Assembly: GCA_947498065.1 (NCBI GenBank)
Contig: CANMIS010000005.1
Span: 62,001-126,000 of the forward strand
From: an uncultured Erythrobacter sp.
GTDB lineage: Bacteria; Pseudomonadota; Alphaproteobacteria; Sphingomonadales; Sphingomonadaceae
Reading direction: 5' to 3'
DNA: 64,000 nucleotides
Notes under the pieces: generated by a model
Told to the model about the DNA's origin: nothing
Database searches by the model: none
The model's input: the letters and a program-made list of their open reading frames with translations, nothing else
Translations under genes and position numbers: made by a program
Shown here: positions 1 through 9,260 of the stretch, in pieces
Numbering within the stretch: position 1 is the stretch's first letter
Layout: the number at the start of each line of letters is the position of its first letter

Positions 1-542
1 CTCTGATGAAGAACGGCTCTGCGGCGAAGCTCGGCGGATATGCGCTGGATAGCGTCGATCTGGCGGCGATCCGGCGGCAGAAGTCAGCCAATGTCGGCAC
101 GTGGCAGCGCGCCGGAGCGAATTACCGCGTGCGCTGGGGCGATGGCGATACATCAGATCTCAAACCCACGGTCGGTCCCCCGCGCGCTTTGCCCGGCAAG
201 AGCCAGCTGGTTGGCAGCTATCAAGCGATTGGCGGCGGCGGCAATGTGGCGCTTGGCGGCGGGACCATCACGGCGCAGGTGAAGCAGTTCAATTTCCGCA
301 GTGACGGCACGTTTTCGCACAGCTCGAAAAAGACCGCTAGCTCTGGCGCTGGCGTGGGCCGCGCGAGCTCGGGCACCTCGGGTCGTTGGGGTTTGTCGGG
401 ACCAAATCTGACTTTGCAATATGGCAATGGCCGGGTTGTGCGCACCACAGTGTTTTACAGCGGTTCGCGCAAAAGCAGCGCCAATTTTGGCCGTTACGGA
501 GTGCTGTGGATCGGCGGGGAGGATTACAAACGCGTGCGCTAA
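1..542 (+). CDS. Hypothetical protein, C-terminal part (5' end outside window)
   Basis: The reading frame is open to the left edge, so this is probably the C-terminal part of a longer protein; the first ATG in view is at 6. I do not recognise the family. The visible 178 residues are rich in Gly, Ser and aromatic residues with alternating polar and hydrophobic positions. They contain a stretch resembling antiparallel beta strands (KQFNFRSDGTFSHSS, GRWGLSGPNLTLQYGNGR) and end in GVLWIGGEDYKRVR, so a small beta-barrel or beta-sandwich fold is possible. The gene is convergent with mcd and the two stop codons overlap by 3 bases. No function is proposed. Confidence 0.6.
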   Translation, partial: LMKNGSAAKLGGYALDSVDLAAIRRQKSANVGTWQRAGANYRVRWGDGDTSDLKPTVGPPRALPGKSQLVGSYQAIGGGGNVALGGGTITAQVKQFNFRSDGTFSHSSKKTASSGAGVGRASSGTSGRWGLSGPNLTLQYGNGRVVRTTVFYSGSRKSSANFGRYGVLWIGGEDYKRVR

Positions 543-2191
543 GCCTTGATGTGAGCAGCGGTGAGGCCGCGCCCGATCACGTGCGCCTGGATCTCGCCAG
601 CGCCTTCGAAAATGTTGAGAATGCGCGCATCGCACAGCACCCGGCTGATCGGATATTCCAGCGCATAGCCGTTGCCGCCGTGCACCTGCAGCGCGTTGTC
701 CGCATTGGCCCAGGCGACGCGGGCGGCGAGCAGTTTCGCCATGCCGGCCTCAATATCGCAGCGCTCGCCCCGGTCCTTGTGGCGGGCGGCGGCATAGGTG
801 AGTTCGCGCGCCATGACCGTATCTGCTGCCATCATTGCCAGCTTGTCTGAAACGCGCGGGAAGGCGGTGAGATTTTTGCCAAATTGCTTACGCTCCAGCG
901 CATAGCCCAAAGCGAGGTCGAAGGCGTTCCATGCGACGCCAATGGCGCGGGCGGCGGTTTGAATCCGCGCACCTTCGAATGTGCGCATCAATTGCTTGAA
1001 GCCTTGGCCTTCTGCCCCGCCGAGCAGGCCGGTTTCAGCGACGGCAAACTCGTCAAAGCCGAGCGCATATTCCTTCATCCCGCGATAGCCGAGCACTTCG
1101 ATTTCGCTGCCATCGAGGCCTGCGTCAGGGAAGGGGGCCGCGTCGGTGCCCCGCGTCTTGCGCGCAAGCAGCATGGAAAGCCCGCCATATCCGGGCTCCT
1201 CGGGATTGGTGCGGCAAAGGACCGTCATCAGATCAGCGCGCGCGGCATGGGTGATCCAGGTTTTCGCCCCGTGAATGCGCCAGCTGCCATCCGACTGCTG
1301 GGCCGCACGGGTGCGCACTGAAGCGAGGTCGGACCCGGTGTCAGGCTCTGTGAAAACGGCGGTTGGCAGGATGCGCCCATCGGCGATTTGCGGCAGCAGC
1401 TCCGCCTTTTGCGCGTCTGTGCCGTTTTCTCCGATCAACTCGCCCGCAATCTCAGATCGCGTCCCTAGCGATCCCGCGCAGATCCAACCGCGTGACAGCT
1501 CTTCAGAGACAAGCGACATTGCCAGTTTGCCCAGGCCTAGCCCGCCATATTCCTCGGCAATGCAAACGCCGAAGACGCCGAGTTCCGCCATCTCGCCCAC
1601 GACTTCCAGCGGGATCAGATCATCGGCCAAATGCCAGGCGTGGGCATGCGGCGTGATCCGATCGGCGGTGAAGGCGCGAAACTGCGTGCGGATCATGTCG
1701 AGTGTTTCATCGCCAAGGCCCTCATAGGGACGTTCGCCTTGGCTCAATCGCCCGGTCAGTTCAGCGCGGGTCTCCGCCGTGCTGCCTTGCGCAATCAACT
1801 GACCGACGGCGGGATTGGCCGCGAAGGCCCGTGCCGCATCCTCCAAACCAAATTCGCCCGGACGGATCACCTCATTGGCACTCATCACAATGCCGCTCGC
1901 CAATTGCGCACAATATTCGCCGAAGCCTATCCGTAGGACTAGCTCGTCGACGGTCTGGAACGCGCCAGCACTTTGCGCAGATTTCGCCCATTCGGCGGTC
2001 GCCTCCAGCGCTTCAACCGTAGTCGCGATCCAGGCAAAGCCGTGGGTCAGGCGCTGCTCACGCTCGGCCAATGCGGCATCGACCCGGCCACCCGGCGCAA
2101 TGACGCTGGCGGTCTTATTTGCAACCGCCGCTCTATAGGCGCGCGCTGCCTGTGCGGCTTCTTCAGCCAAGGAAACCCAGTCCATCGTCAT
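539..2191 (-). CDS. mcd: (2S)-methylsuccinyl-CoA dehydrogenase (acyl-CoA dehydrogenase family with N-terminal extension)
   Basis: FAD enzyme that would oxidise (2S)-methylsuccinyl-CoA to mesaconyl-CoA in the ethylmalonyl-CoA pathway of acetyl-CoA assimilation, in the cytoplasm. At 550 aa it is longer than ordinary acyl-CoA dehydrogenases (about 380-400 aa). The extra N-terminal 150 residues carry features I associate with Mcd (LTHGFAWIATTVEALEA, then IGFGEYCAQLASGI). The dehydrogenase core follows, with FTEPDTGSDLAS at the FAD/substrate site, the VHGGNGYALEYPISRVLCDA segment and the C-terminal NIFEGAGEIQAHVIGRG signature. Other ethylmalonyl-CoA genes (ccr, ecm, mch) are not in the window. The assignment is from family resemblance; a generic long acyl-CoA dehydrogenase is the alternative. 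Confidence 0.78.
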   Translation of the reverse strand: MTMDWVSLAEEAAQAARAYRAAVANKTASVIAPGGRVDAALAEREQRLTHGFAWIATTVEALEATAEWAKSAQSAGAFQTVDELVLRIGFGEYCAQLASGIVMSANEVIRPGEFGLEDAARAFAANPAVGQLIAQGSTAETRAELTGRLSQGERPYEGLGDETLDMIRTQFRAFTADRITPHAHAWHLADDLIPLEVVGEMAELGVFGVCIAEEYGGLGLGKLAMSLVSEELSRGWICAGSLGTRSEIAGELIGENGTDAQKAELLPQIADGRILPTAVFTEPDTGSDLASVRTRAAQQSDGSWRIHGAKTWITHAARADLMTVLCRTNPEEPGYGGLSMLLARKTRGTDAAPFPDAGLDGSEIEVLGYRGMKEYALGFDEFAVAETGLLGGAEGQGFKQLMRTFEGARIQTAARAIGVAWNAFDLALGYALERKQFGKNLTAFPRVSDKLAMMAADTVMARELTYAAARHKDRGERCDIEAGMAKLLAARVAWANADNALQVHGGNGYALEYPISRVLCDARILNIFEGAGEIQAHVIGRGLTAAHIKA

Positions 2192-2335
2192 TCGGCCAAT
2201 CCCATTTGCCCCGTCGCCGCCTCTTATGCGTGCAAGCCACCGTGCTAGTCGAAGCGGCCCTGTAAGTCAGCCAGTGAATTGTGGATGCGCCCCAGATGTT
2301 TGGCTGCGCGCAACAGGTGATCTTGCGCGTGCTGA

Positions 2336-2351
2336 TTGACAACGTTATCAG
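2336..2351. promoter_or_regulatory. Imperfect LacI-type operator upstream of the cupin operon
   Basis: TTGACAACGTTATCAG matches the perfect palindrome found at 9207 and 26574 (TTGACAA, two bases, TTGTCAA) with two mismatches in the right half and a different 2-bp centre. It lies 26 bp before the cupin lipoprotein start. Binding by the LacI-family protein encoded at 11721 is inferred from the shared site. Confidence 0.55.
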
Positions 2352-2376
2352 TATTCTCAAAGTGAGGGAGGGATTG

Positions 2377-2874
2377 ATGAAATTTAACGCAGCAATGCTT
2401 GGCTTGGCGGCTTGCGCTCTAACCGCTTGCGGCGGCCCGCAGGCCAGCGAGCCGGATGCCGAGACCTCGGCAGCGGCGGATGGACCCGCCTTGGCCACCG
2501 CTGTTTTAACCAGCGAAACCGCCAAATCCACGGAAGAGGAATGGGGCACCTTTGCCGAGTTTTTCGCCGGGACGACGGCGGGCACTCGCGACCTGTTATC
2601 CGGCACCGCGACGATCAAGCCTGGCCTCGAAATTCACCCGCCGCATCGCCACGCCGAGGAGGAATTCCTGATGGTGCTGGAGGGGCAGGGCGAATGGACC
2701 GTGGGTGAGGAGGCCTTCACCGCGAACAAGGGTGATATGCTCTACGCCGCGCCGTGGGATGTGCACGGGGTGAAGAACACCGGCGACACGCCGCTGACGT
2801 TCGTATTCTGGAAATGGAATTCAAATGGACTGCCAACGCCGCCCGATCCGCTGGAGGCGGCAGGCGAAGAATAG
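2377..2874 (+). CDS. Cupin-domain lipoprotein
   Basis: Small exported lipoprotein (165 aa) with one cupin barrel. The ATG at 2377 is preferred over upstream codons because it follows a purine-rich ribosome site (GAGGGAGGG) and opens a lipoprotein signal, MKFNAAMLGLAACALTAC. The cupin motif 1 is HPPHRHAEEEFLMVLEGQGE, with the two His and a Glu able to hold a metal; motif 2 is GDMLYAAPWDVHGVKNTG. A sugar-binding or sugar-modifying role in the periplasm is plausible because the gene starts an operon with a glycosidase and a gluconate permease, and a LacI-type operator lies just upstream. The substrate cannot be told from sequence. Confidence 0.75.
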   Translation: MKFNAAMLGLAACALTACGGPQASEPDAETSAAADGPALATAVLTSETAKSTEEEWGTFAEFFAGTTAGTRDLLSGTATIKPGLEIHPPHRHAEEEFLMVLEGQGEWTVGEEAFTANKGDMLYAAPWDVHGVKNTGDTPLTFVFWKWNSNGLPTPPDPLEAAGEE

Positions 2875-4734
2875 ATGAGAATGCGCAGTCTTTGGGCCGC
2901 ACGCGCTGCCGCACTCGCGGCGGGCCTGCTGTCGCTGTCTGGCTGCGCAGCGCCGCCGGCGCTCAAAAGCGTGGCTGCTGTCTCTGCTGAGCCCGAAGCG
3001 CTCAATGTGTATCAACAATGGCAGCCGGTGACGCTGGATTTTACTGGGCCTCAGCTGAGTGAGACTGGCGACCTTAACCCGTTCACCGATACGCGCCTGC
3101 TGGTCACCTACACCAAGGGCACACGCGCGGTTTCGACGCGCGGGTTCTTCGCCGCCGATGGCAATGCGGGCGAGACGGGTGCGGATAGCGGCAATGTCTG
3201 GCGCGCGCGGTTTATGCCGGATGAGCCGGGCGAATGGCAGTATTACGCGCGGCTGGAACAGGGGCCGGATATTGCATTGAAGTCTGCGGCGCAGGCTACG
3301 CCCCAAAGCCTTGGCGAATGGCAGGGAAAGTTTGCGGTTGCGCCGCCAGATGCAGAGGCCACCGGGTTCTACGCGATTGGAAAACTCACTCAAGATGGCC
3401 AGTATTTCCGCACTGAGCAAACCGGGCAGACTTGGCTCAAAGGCGGGGCGAACAGTCCGGAAAACCTGTTCGCTTTCGCGGACTTCGATGGCACCTACCG
3501 CATGTCTGACAATGCCCGCGATGGCGAGGCGGATGCGGGCGGAGAGATTCACACCTTCGCCCCGCATGTGCGCGATTGGCGGATGGGCGATCCGACCTGG
3601 CAAGGCGGCAAAGGGAAAGGCCTGATCGGGGCGATAAACTACCTTGCCGACCAGGGCATGAACGCGGTCTATTTCCTGACCTACAATGTCGAGGGCGACG
3701 GAAAAGACGTGTGGCCGTGGGCCTCACCCGGCGACCCAACACGGTTCGATGTCAGCAAGCTGGCGCAATGGGAAACGGTGTTCGCGCATATGCAGGCTCG
3801 CGGGGTTGCGCTGCATATTGTGCTGCAAGAAACCGAGAACGAATTGCTGCTTGATGGCGGGGACACGGGGCCAATGCGGCAGCTTTATTTCAACGAGCTG
3901 ATCGCGCGATTTGCGCATCATCCGGCGCTGTTTTGGAACCTGGGCGAGGAAAATGGCCCGGTGCATTGGCGGCCCGAGGGCCAGAGCGACGCGCAGCGTA
4001 AGGCGATGGCGGAGCATTTTGCCGCGAACGATCCCTATGGGCATCCCGTCCTGCTCCACACCCATTCAGAAGGCGCAGATAAGGACGTGATCCTCACCCC
4101 TCTGCTGGGTGAACGACCCTTAAGCGGCCTGTCGTTTCAGGTGAGCGAGCGCGAGACGGTGAATGCTGAAATGCGCAAATGGATCGCGGCCTCGCGCGCG
4201 GCGGGGCAGCCGTGGGCGATCACTATGGACGAGATCGGCAAATGGCAGGTCGGGGCGCGGGCGGACAAGGATGATCCGACGCATGACAGCCTGCGGCGGC
4301 ACGCCCTGTGGGGCACACTGCTGGGCGGCGGTGCGGGCGTTGAATGGTATTTCGGCGCGCATCAAGACGGCAATGATCTGACCACAGAGGACTGGCGCAG
4401 CCGCGCTGAGCTGTGGCGGCAGACGCGAGTGGCGCTCGATTTCTTTGAAGAGAACCTCGAGTATTGGGCGATGCAACCGTGCGCGGGCGAGGCCTATTGC
4501 CTGACCGACGCAGCGGGCAATTATGCGATCTATTGGAGCGATGCGACGCCGAAACCGGATGCGGACACGGTGGAGCCGGGCGCTTACCGGGTGCGATTGT
4601 TTGATCCGGTTGCAGGTCAGTTTTTAGGGGCAGCGAAGAGGGTAGAGTTGGCGAGTTCAGATGAGCTTGCAGCTCTTGCCGAGGCATCTGGCACTGGGGA
4701 CCGAGTGTTCTTGCTCGGCCGAGCTGAGCAATGA
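2875..4734 (+). CDS. DUF5060-type glycoside hydrolase-like lipoprotein
   Basis: Probable secreted or periplasmic glycosidase, 619 aa, whose ATG follows the cupin stop directly. A lipoprotein signal (LLSLSGC) is followed by an Ig-like DUF5060-type domain (about residues 40-150, with the RFMPDEPGEWQYYARLE strand). A TIM-barrel domain of the DUF4038/clan GH-A kind follows (about 170-500), with FWNLGEENG (Glu358 as candidate acid/base) and TMDEIGKW (Glu453 as candidate nucleophile). A C-terminal beta domain ends the protein, similar to the collagen-binding-like domain often attached to this family. The family is widespread in polysaccharide-use loci; the substrate is unknown, though the locus points to a glucan or glucoside. 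The active-site assignment is inferred from motif position. Confidence 0.72.
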   Translation: MRMRSLWAARAAALAAGLLSLSGCAAPPALKSVAAVSAEPEALNVYQQWQPVTLDFTGPQLSETGDLNPFTDTRLLVTYTKGTRAVSTRGFFAADGNAGETGADSGNVWRARFMPDEPGEWQYYARLEQGPDIALKSAAQATPQSLGEWQGKFAVAPPDAEATGFYAIGKLTQDGQYFRTEQTGQTWLKGGANSPENLFAFADFDGTYRMSDNARDGEADAGGEIHTFAPHVRDWRMGDPTWQGGKGKGLIGAINYLADQGMNAVYFLTYNVEGDGKDVWPWASPGDPTRFDVSKLAQWETVFAHMQARGVALHIVLQETENELLLDGGDTGPMRQLYFNELIARFAHHPALFWNLGEENGPVHWRPEGQSDAQRKAMAEHFAANDPYGHPVLLHTHSEGADKDVILTPLLGERPLSGLSFQVSERETVNAEMRKWIAASRAAGQPWAITMDEIGKWQVGARADKDDPTHDSLRRHALWGTLLGGGAGVEWYFGAHQDGNDLTTEDWRSRAELWRQTRVALDFFEENLEYWAMQPCAGEAYCLTDAAGNYAIYWSDATPKPDADTVEPGAYRVRLFDPVAGQFLGAAKRVELASSDELAALAEASGTGDRVFLLGRAEQ

Positions 4735-4756
4735 TGCGCGGGAAGGCGATTAAAGC

Positions 4757-6106
4757 ATGAGCGATTTTGCAGCATTTCTGACCGAATGGCGGCCCTTGCT
4801 CGCAACGGCTATTGGTGTTGCTGGATTACTGATCCTGATCTTGGTGCGGCGGGTGAATGCCTTTGCGGCCTTGCTCGTCGCGGCTTTGGCAACCGGTCTG
4901 ATGGCGGGCCTTGCGCCGGACGCCGTGATCGAGGCGGTTCAAAACGGTTTTGCCGGTGTGCTGGGTTTCATTGCGGTGGTCGTGGGGCTTGGGGCATTGC
5001 TCGGCGTCTATCTTGAGGCAAGCGGCGGCGCAGCGGCGCTCGCGCGCTCGCTAATCGGTAATCGCCCCGCGGGGCCTGCGGGCATTGCGATGGGCTTTGT
5101 CGGACTGGTGATCGCGATCCCGGTGTTCTTCGATGTTGGCCTGATCCTGCTGTTCCCGCTGGTGCAAGCGCTGGCGATGAGGGCGAGCAAACCGGCGCTG
5201 TTCTTCGGATTGCCGCTGCTCGCGGGGCTTGCGACCGCGCATGCCTTCATCCCGCCAACGCCGGGCCCGGTTGCTGTGGCGGAGATCCTTTCGGCTGATC
5301 TGGGATTGGTGATCATCTGCGGGCTGGCAGCGGGCATTCCAGCCATGCTGATCGCCGGGCCGTATTATGCACGCTTTGCCGATGCGCGCGGCTGGTTGCC
5401 GATGAGCGATCAGGGAGGTGGGGCAGAAGAAGAGAGCGCTGCAAACACTGGCCTCGCAATGCGTGCGGCCTTGGTCGTGGCACTGCCGATTGCGCTGATC
5501 GTGGCCGCTGCGCTCGCCGGTCAGTTTGGCTTTGAGAGCTCGGTCCTGGCTTTCGTCGGCCACCCCTTCACTGCGCTGCTGATCGGCTGCGCAGCCGCCG
5601 CCTTGGCTCTGAGCGCGGATGATGAGGCGGGTGCCGCGAGGCTCAAAGACGGGCTGTCGCGCGCTTTTGAACCGACCGCCGTGATCCTGCTGGTCACCGG
5701 GGCAGGTGGGGCTTTCAAACAGGTCTTGGTCGATACGGGCGCTGGCAAAATGCTCGCGGAGAGCTTTGCGGGCCTCGGCATTGGTCCGATTGTCGCAGGT
5801 TTCGTGCTCGCGGCGATTGTGCGGGTGGCGCAGGGCTCAGCGACGGTTGCGATGCTGACGGCGGCGGGGCTTTGCGCGCCACTGGCGCTGGCCGCCGGGC
5901 TGGAGGGCTGGGACCTCGCGCGTATGGTGATCGCCATCGCCGCCGGAGCCAGCGTGGTCAGCCATGTGAACGACAGCGGCTTCTGGCTTGTGTCGCGCTA
6001 TTTCAGGCTCACCGAGCGCGAGACGCTGAGGACGTGGACGGTTGCTTCGACGCTGGTGGGTCTTGTCGGCTTTGCGATGGTGCTTGCGCTAGGCCTAGTG
6101 CTCTAA
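4757..6106 (+). CDS. gntP: Gluconate permease, GntP family
   Basis: Inner-membrane symporter of about 12-14 helices (449 aa), predicted to take up gluconate or a related sugar acid. GntP-type features include AFAALLVAALATGLMAGL near the N-terminus, the GNRPAGPAGIAMGFVGLVIAIP loop, AHAFIPPTPGPVAVA, and VSHVNDSGFWLVSRYF in the C-terminal half, a hallmark of the family. It lies 22 bp after the glycosidase in the same operon. It ends overlapping the convergent gluconokinase gene by 12 bp, so uptake and phosphorylation genes sit tail to tail. That pairing is the main reason to favour gluconate as substrate. Confidence 0.85.
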   Translation: MSDFAAFLTEWRPLLATAIGVAGLLILILVRRVNAFAALLVAALATGLMAGLAPDAVIEAVQNGFAGVLGFIAVVVGLGALLGVYLEASGGAAALARSLIGNRPAGPAGIAMGFVGLVIAIPVFFDVGLILLFPLVQALAMRASKPALFFGLPLLAGLATAHAFIPPTPGPVAVAEILSADLGLVIICGLAAGIPAMLIAGPYYARFADARGWLPMSDQGGGAEEESAANTGLAMRAALVVALPIALIVAAALAGQFGFESSVLAFVGHPFTALLIGCAAAALALSADDEAGAARLKDGLSRAFEPTAVILLVTGAGGAFKQVLVDTGAGKMLAESFAGLGIGPIVAGFVLAAIVRVAQGSATVAMLTAAGLCAPLALAAGLEGWDLARMVIAIAAGASVVSHVNDSGFWLVSRYFRLTERETLRTWTVASTLVGLVGFAMVLALGLVL

Positions 6107-6586
6107 AGCGGCGGCGATTTGCCGCACAATTGCGCTGACGGTTTGTTCCGCGTCGATGCGGATTGCGCCTGTCGGCACATCAAGCGCCTCAAGCTGGCTG
6201 TCGAGCAGGCTGACCGGCATGAAGTGACCCTCACGGCTCGTCATTCTCGCGATCAAAGTCTCTCGCGGCGCATCAAGCAATACGAAGCGGGTTTCGCGGC
6301 CAGGAACTGTTTTCAGTCGGTCTTGGACATACCGGGTTAGGGCCGAGCATGCGAGCACCACCAGCGCCTCTTCGCGCTCAGCAATCGCGCCAAGCATAGC
6401 GTCGATCCAACCCGCGCGGTCGCCATCGGTCAGCGGTTCGCCAGCTGTCATTTTGGCGCGGTTTACAGGCGGATGGAAATCGTCACCCTCCAGCATCGGA
6501 GCCGCCATCGCCTCCGCCAATGCGCCAGCAATCCGCGACTTGCCGCAGCCGCTTGGCCCCATGATGATGACGAGGCGAGCGGTCAT
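6095..6586 (-). CDS. gntK: Gluconokinase
   Basis: Cytoplasmic kinase (163 aa) converting gluconate and ATP to 6-phosphogluconate, which feeds the Entner-Doudoroff pathway. The P-loop GPSGCGKS is at residues 10-17. The gluconate-kinase signature EGDDFHPPVNRAKMTAGEPL follows, then LACSALTRYVQDRL and FVLLDAPRETLIARMTSREGHFMP. Length and motif order fit the GntK (thermosensitive/thermoresistant) family. It ends inside the 3' end of gntP on the other strand and starts 18 bp after the GH3 gene stop, so it is probably the second gene of a GH3-gntK operon driven from the 9.2-kb divergent promoter region. Confidence 0.9.
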   Translation of the reverse strand: MTARLVIIMGPSGCGKSRIAGALAEAMAAPMLEGDDFHPPVNRAKMTAGEPLTDGDRAGWIDAMLGAIAEREEALVVLACSALTRYVQDRLKTVPGRETRFVLLDAPRETLIARMTSREGHFMPVSLLDSQLEALDVPTGAIRIDAEQTVSAIVRQIAAALEH

Positions 6587-6604
6587 GTCACAGCGCGGCT
6601 TGGC

Positions 6605-9130
6605 TCAAAATTCGCAAGTTCGGGTCGCGTCGATATCGGGCTCCAGCCGGATGTCTGACAGGCCGATCGACGCCGGGCCATCAGAGCGGATGATCATGCC
6701 GGTGCTCAGCGCACTGAGATCGGCTCCCAGATCCGCAAAACAGGCCAGCGACAGGCGCACTTCTTGCCATTCGCTCGACGTCACATTCACCGGCAGGCCT
6801 TGGCCGCAGGTGCTGTCGTCAACGCAGCCCATGGCGACCCGCAGACTAGCGGGCGCAGTGCCCGTGTTGCGCACGAAGAAGGCAAGCTCCATCGCGCCGT
6901 TTGACTGGCGCGTGAAGTCGACAGGAGCGTTTGTGCCGATGCGAACATAAGGCTTTGCAGAGGCCCAGGTGATCCGCAGCGAATCCTCCTGCGCCAAGCG
7001 ATCAAGCCCGGTGAAGGACAATGCGCCGCCGTCCCAGACGCTGGAATTGAGGCGCGTCTGTTGGCCGTCCACGATCCCATAGAGCGACCACGGATTGGGC
7101 GCGCGTCCGCCGGCGTAGAGAACATCGCCAACCGCAGAGCCGCTGGTGTTGATGCCCGAACGCTCAGACAGCTGCGCGAGATTGCCGTTGCTGGAATAGG
7201 ACAGGCCATAGCCATAAGCGAACAGCGGATCATAGCCCTTATCGCCGACGTTCAGCTCCGATTGGCTCGCCAGCTTAGGCCAGGAAAACGAGAGCTTGCC
7301 GGTGAAATCATAGGCGGGATCGGTGCGGAACAAGAGGTCGCTGACCCCGGCGCCTTCGCTACCCGGCAGCCATGCGGCGACAAAGGCATCAGAAGCGTTG
7401 ATCTCTGGATTGACCCACATTGGCCGGCCAGAAAGGAAGACCGAGACTACCGGCGTACCCGCCGCCTGATAGCTAGCGAGCAGGTTCGTATCGAAGCTAT
7501 CGACCGCAAAATCGAGATGCGGACGGTCGCCCTGGAATTCGGCATAGGCATCCTCGCCGTAAACCGCGATCACGACATCGGCGGCATGATTGCCGGTGCC
7601 ATCCTCGTCAAAGATCACCGTGCCGCCTGCTGCGCCGACGGCCTCTTGAATACCGCTCAGGATCGATTGGCCATTGGGGAATTCGTCATTGGTATGCGCG
7701 CCGCCCTGCCATGACAGGGTCCAGCCGCCTGATGCCTTGGCGATGCTGTCTGCGCCGTCACCTACCACGAGAACTGTCTTGCCTGGATCGAGCGGCAGCA
7801 GCGACTCGTTGTTCTTCAGCAGAACCAGCGATTTGCGAACCGCCTCGCGGGCCAATGCGCGGTGCTCTGAATTGGCCAGAAGGCTCACATCGCCAGCATC
7901 CTGCCGAGTGCTCGGTGCGCCGCGATCAAACAGGCCATATTGCAGCTTCACCCGCAAAATCCGCCGCACTGCATCATCCAGCCGCTCCATCGGGATGCGA
8001 CCAGATTTCGCATGAGCCAGCGTGCTTTCATACAGGCCGCGCCAGCTGTCTGGCGCCATGAACATATCGATCCCTGCGTTGAACGCCTCGGGGCAATCGG
8101 TGTTGGAGCAGCCCGGAATTTGTCCATGCGCGTTCCAATCGCTCACCACGAAGCCATTGAAGTTCAGGCGGTCTTTAAGGACATCTGTGATCAGCGCCTT
8201 ATTGCCGGTCATCTTGACGTTCTGCCAGCTGGAGAACGAGACCATCACGGTTTGCACCTGCGCTTTGAGCGCGGGGAGATAGCCGACCGCGTGAATATCG
8301 CGCAGCTCCTCTTCGCTGATGCTCGCATCGCCTTGATCGCGCCCATAATCGGTCGCACCGTCGCCAATATAGTGCTTGGCCGCGGACAGGATCTTACCCG
8401 GCGCCATAAAGTCAGCCTCGCCGTAGGTGCCTTGCAGGCCCTCAACGATGCGGTCGGAATAGGAAACGACGATCTCAGGGTCTTCTGAAAAGCCCTCATA
8501 GCCGCGGCCCCAATTGTCATTGCGCGGTACAGCCAGGGTCGGTGCAAAGGTCCAGTCATGGCCCGATACCACCAGCTCGCGGGCGGTCGCTGCCATGATC
8601 CGCTCAATCAAATCGGGATCGCGCGCCGCGCCCAGACCGACATTGTGCGGGAAAATTGTCGCGCCCAGCAAGTTGGCGTGGCCGTGGACCGCATCAATGC
8701 CCCAGATCACAGGGATAGCGACCTCAACCCCTTCAGGATCAGTTGAGGCTTCCCAATATTTGTCGGCCATTTCCAGCCAGCTGGCGGTGTCGGCATAGGG
8801 CAGGGGACCGGGCGCAGAATTGCCGCCGCTGAGAACGGAACCGAGGCGGTACTTCTTCACGTCCTCTGGAGTGACAGAGGCGGAATCGGCCTGCATCGTC
8901 TGGCCGACCTTTTGCTCCAAAGTCATCTTGGCCATGATCGCATCAATGCGCGCTTCGATCGCTGGATCAAGCGGAGTGGCGGGTAGCTCAGGCCAAATGT
9001 CTGGGTTGATGACGCCTTGCGTCTTCGCCTCGTCAGTCGAGGCGACCTGAACCTGATTGCCAGAGGCACAGCTCACCGCGACAAGACTAAGCCCCAGCGC
9101 CAAGGCTGGCTTCATTGATTTCAACTGCAT
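6605..9130 (-). CDS. GH3 exo-beta-glucanase / beta-glucosidase lipoprotein
   Basis: Exported GH3 enzyme (841 aa) expected to release glucose from beta-glucan oligosaccharides in the periplasm or at the cell surface. A lipoprotein signal (LGLSLVAVSCAS) leads into the (beta/alpha)8 domain with GIDAVHGHANLLGATIFPHN, SAAKHYIGDG and GFVVSDWNAHG, where Asp331 is the expected nucleophile. The alpha/beta sandwich domain (about 430-640) and a C-terminal beta-sandwich of about 170 residues follow, like the extra domain of ExoP-type 1,3-1,4-beta-glucanases. This long architecture fits 1,4-beta-D-glucan glucohydrolase better than a short aryl-glucosidase. It is transcribed divergently from the gluconolactonase gene, with a perfect operator palindrome between them. 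Confidence 0.9.
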   Translation of the reverse strand: MQLKSMKPALALGLSLVAVSCASGNQVQVASTDEAKTQGVINPDIWPELPATPLDPAIEARIDAIMAKMTLEQKVGQTMQADSASVTPEDVKKYRLGSVLSGGNSAPGPLPYADTASWLEMADKYWEASTDPEGVEVAIPVIWGIDAVHGHANLLGATIFPHNVGLGAARDPDLIERIMAATARELVVSGHDWTFAPTLAVPRNDNWGRGYEGFSEDPEIVVSYSDRIVEGLQGTYGEADFMAPGKILSAAKHYIGDGATDYGRDQGDASISEEELRDIHAVGYLPALKAQVQTVMVSFSSWQNVKMTGNKALITDVLKDRLNFNGFVVSDWNAHGQIPGCSNTDCPEAFNAGIDMFMAPDSWRGLYESTLAHAKSGRIPMERLDDAVRRILRVKLQYGLFDRGAPSTRQDAGDVSLLANSEHRALAREAVRKSLVLLKNNESLLPLDPGKTVLVVGDGADSIAKASGGWTLSWQGGAHTNDEFPNGQSILSGIQEAVGAAGGTVIFDEDGTGNHAADVVIAVYGEDAYAEFQGDRPHLDFAVDSFDTNLLASYQAAGTPVVSVFLSGRPMWVNPEINASDAFVAAWLPGSEGAGVSDLLFRTDPAYDFTGKLSFSWPKLASQSELNVGDKGYDPLFAYGYGLSYSSNGNLAQLSERSGINTSGSAVGDVLYAGGRAPNPWSLYGIVDGQQTRLNSSVWDGGALSFTGLDRLAQEDSLRITWASAKPYVRIGTNAPVDFTRQSNGAMELAFFVRNTGTAPASLRVAMGCVDDSTCGQGLPVNVTSSEWQEVRLSLACFADLGADLSALSTGMIIRSDGPASIGLSDIRLEPDIDATRTCEF

Positions 9131-9206
9131 TCCCGCTCTCCCCCGCCCGCGCTGCCTTGCGCAAGCGAATCCCTATTCGTCAATCTTGTCCTACTAGCAG
9201 CGTTTT

Positions 9207-9222
9207 TTGACAAGGTTGTCAA
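9207..9222. promoter_or_regulatory. Perfect LacI-type operator in the GH3/gluconolactonase divergent region
   Basis: TTGACAAGGTTGTCAA is a 7-2-7 perfect inverted repeat, identical to the copy at 26574. It lies 76 bp before the GH3 start on one side and 38 bp before the gluconolactonase start on the other. Each half begins with TTGACA, a perfect sigma-70 -35 hexamer on either strand, so repressor binding could block both promoters. Confidence 0.75.
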
Positions 9223-9260
9223 TATTGGAATATCAGGGTCCTAGGAGGGATTGATTCACT

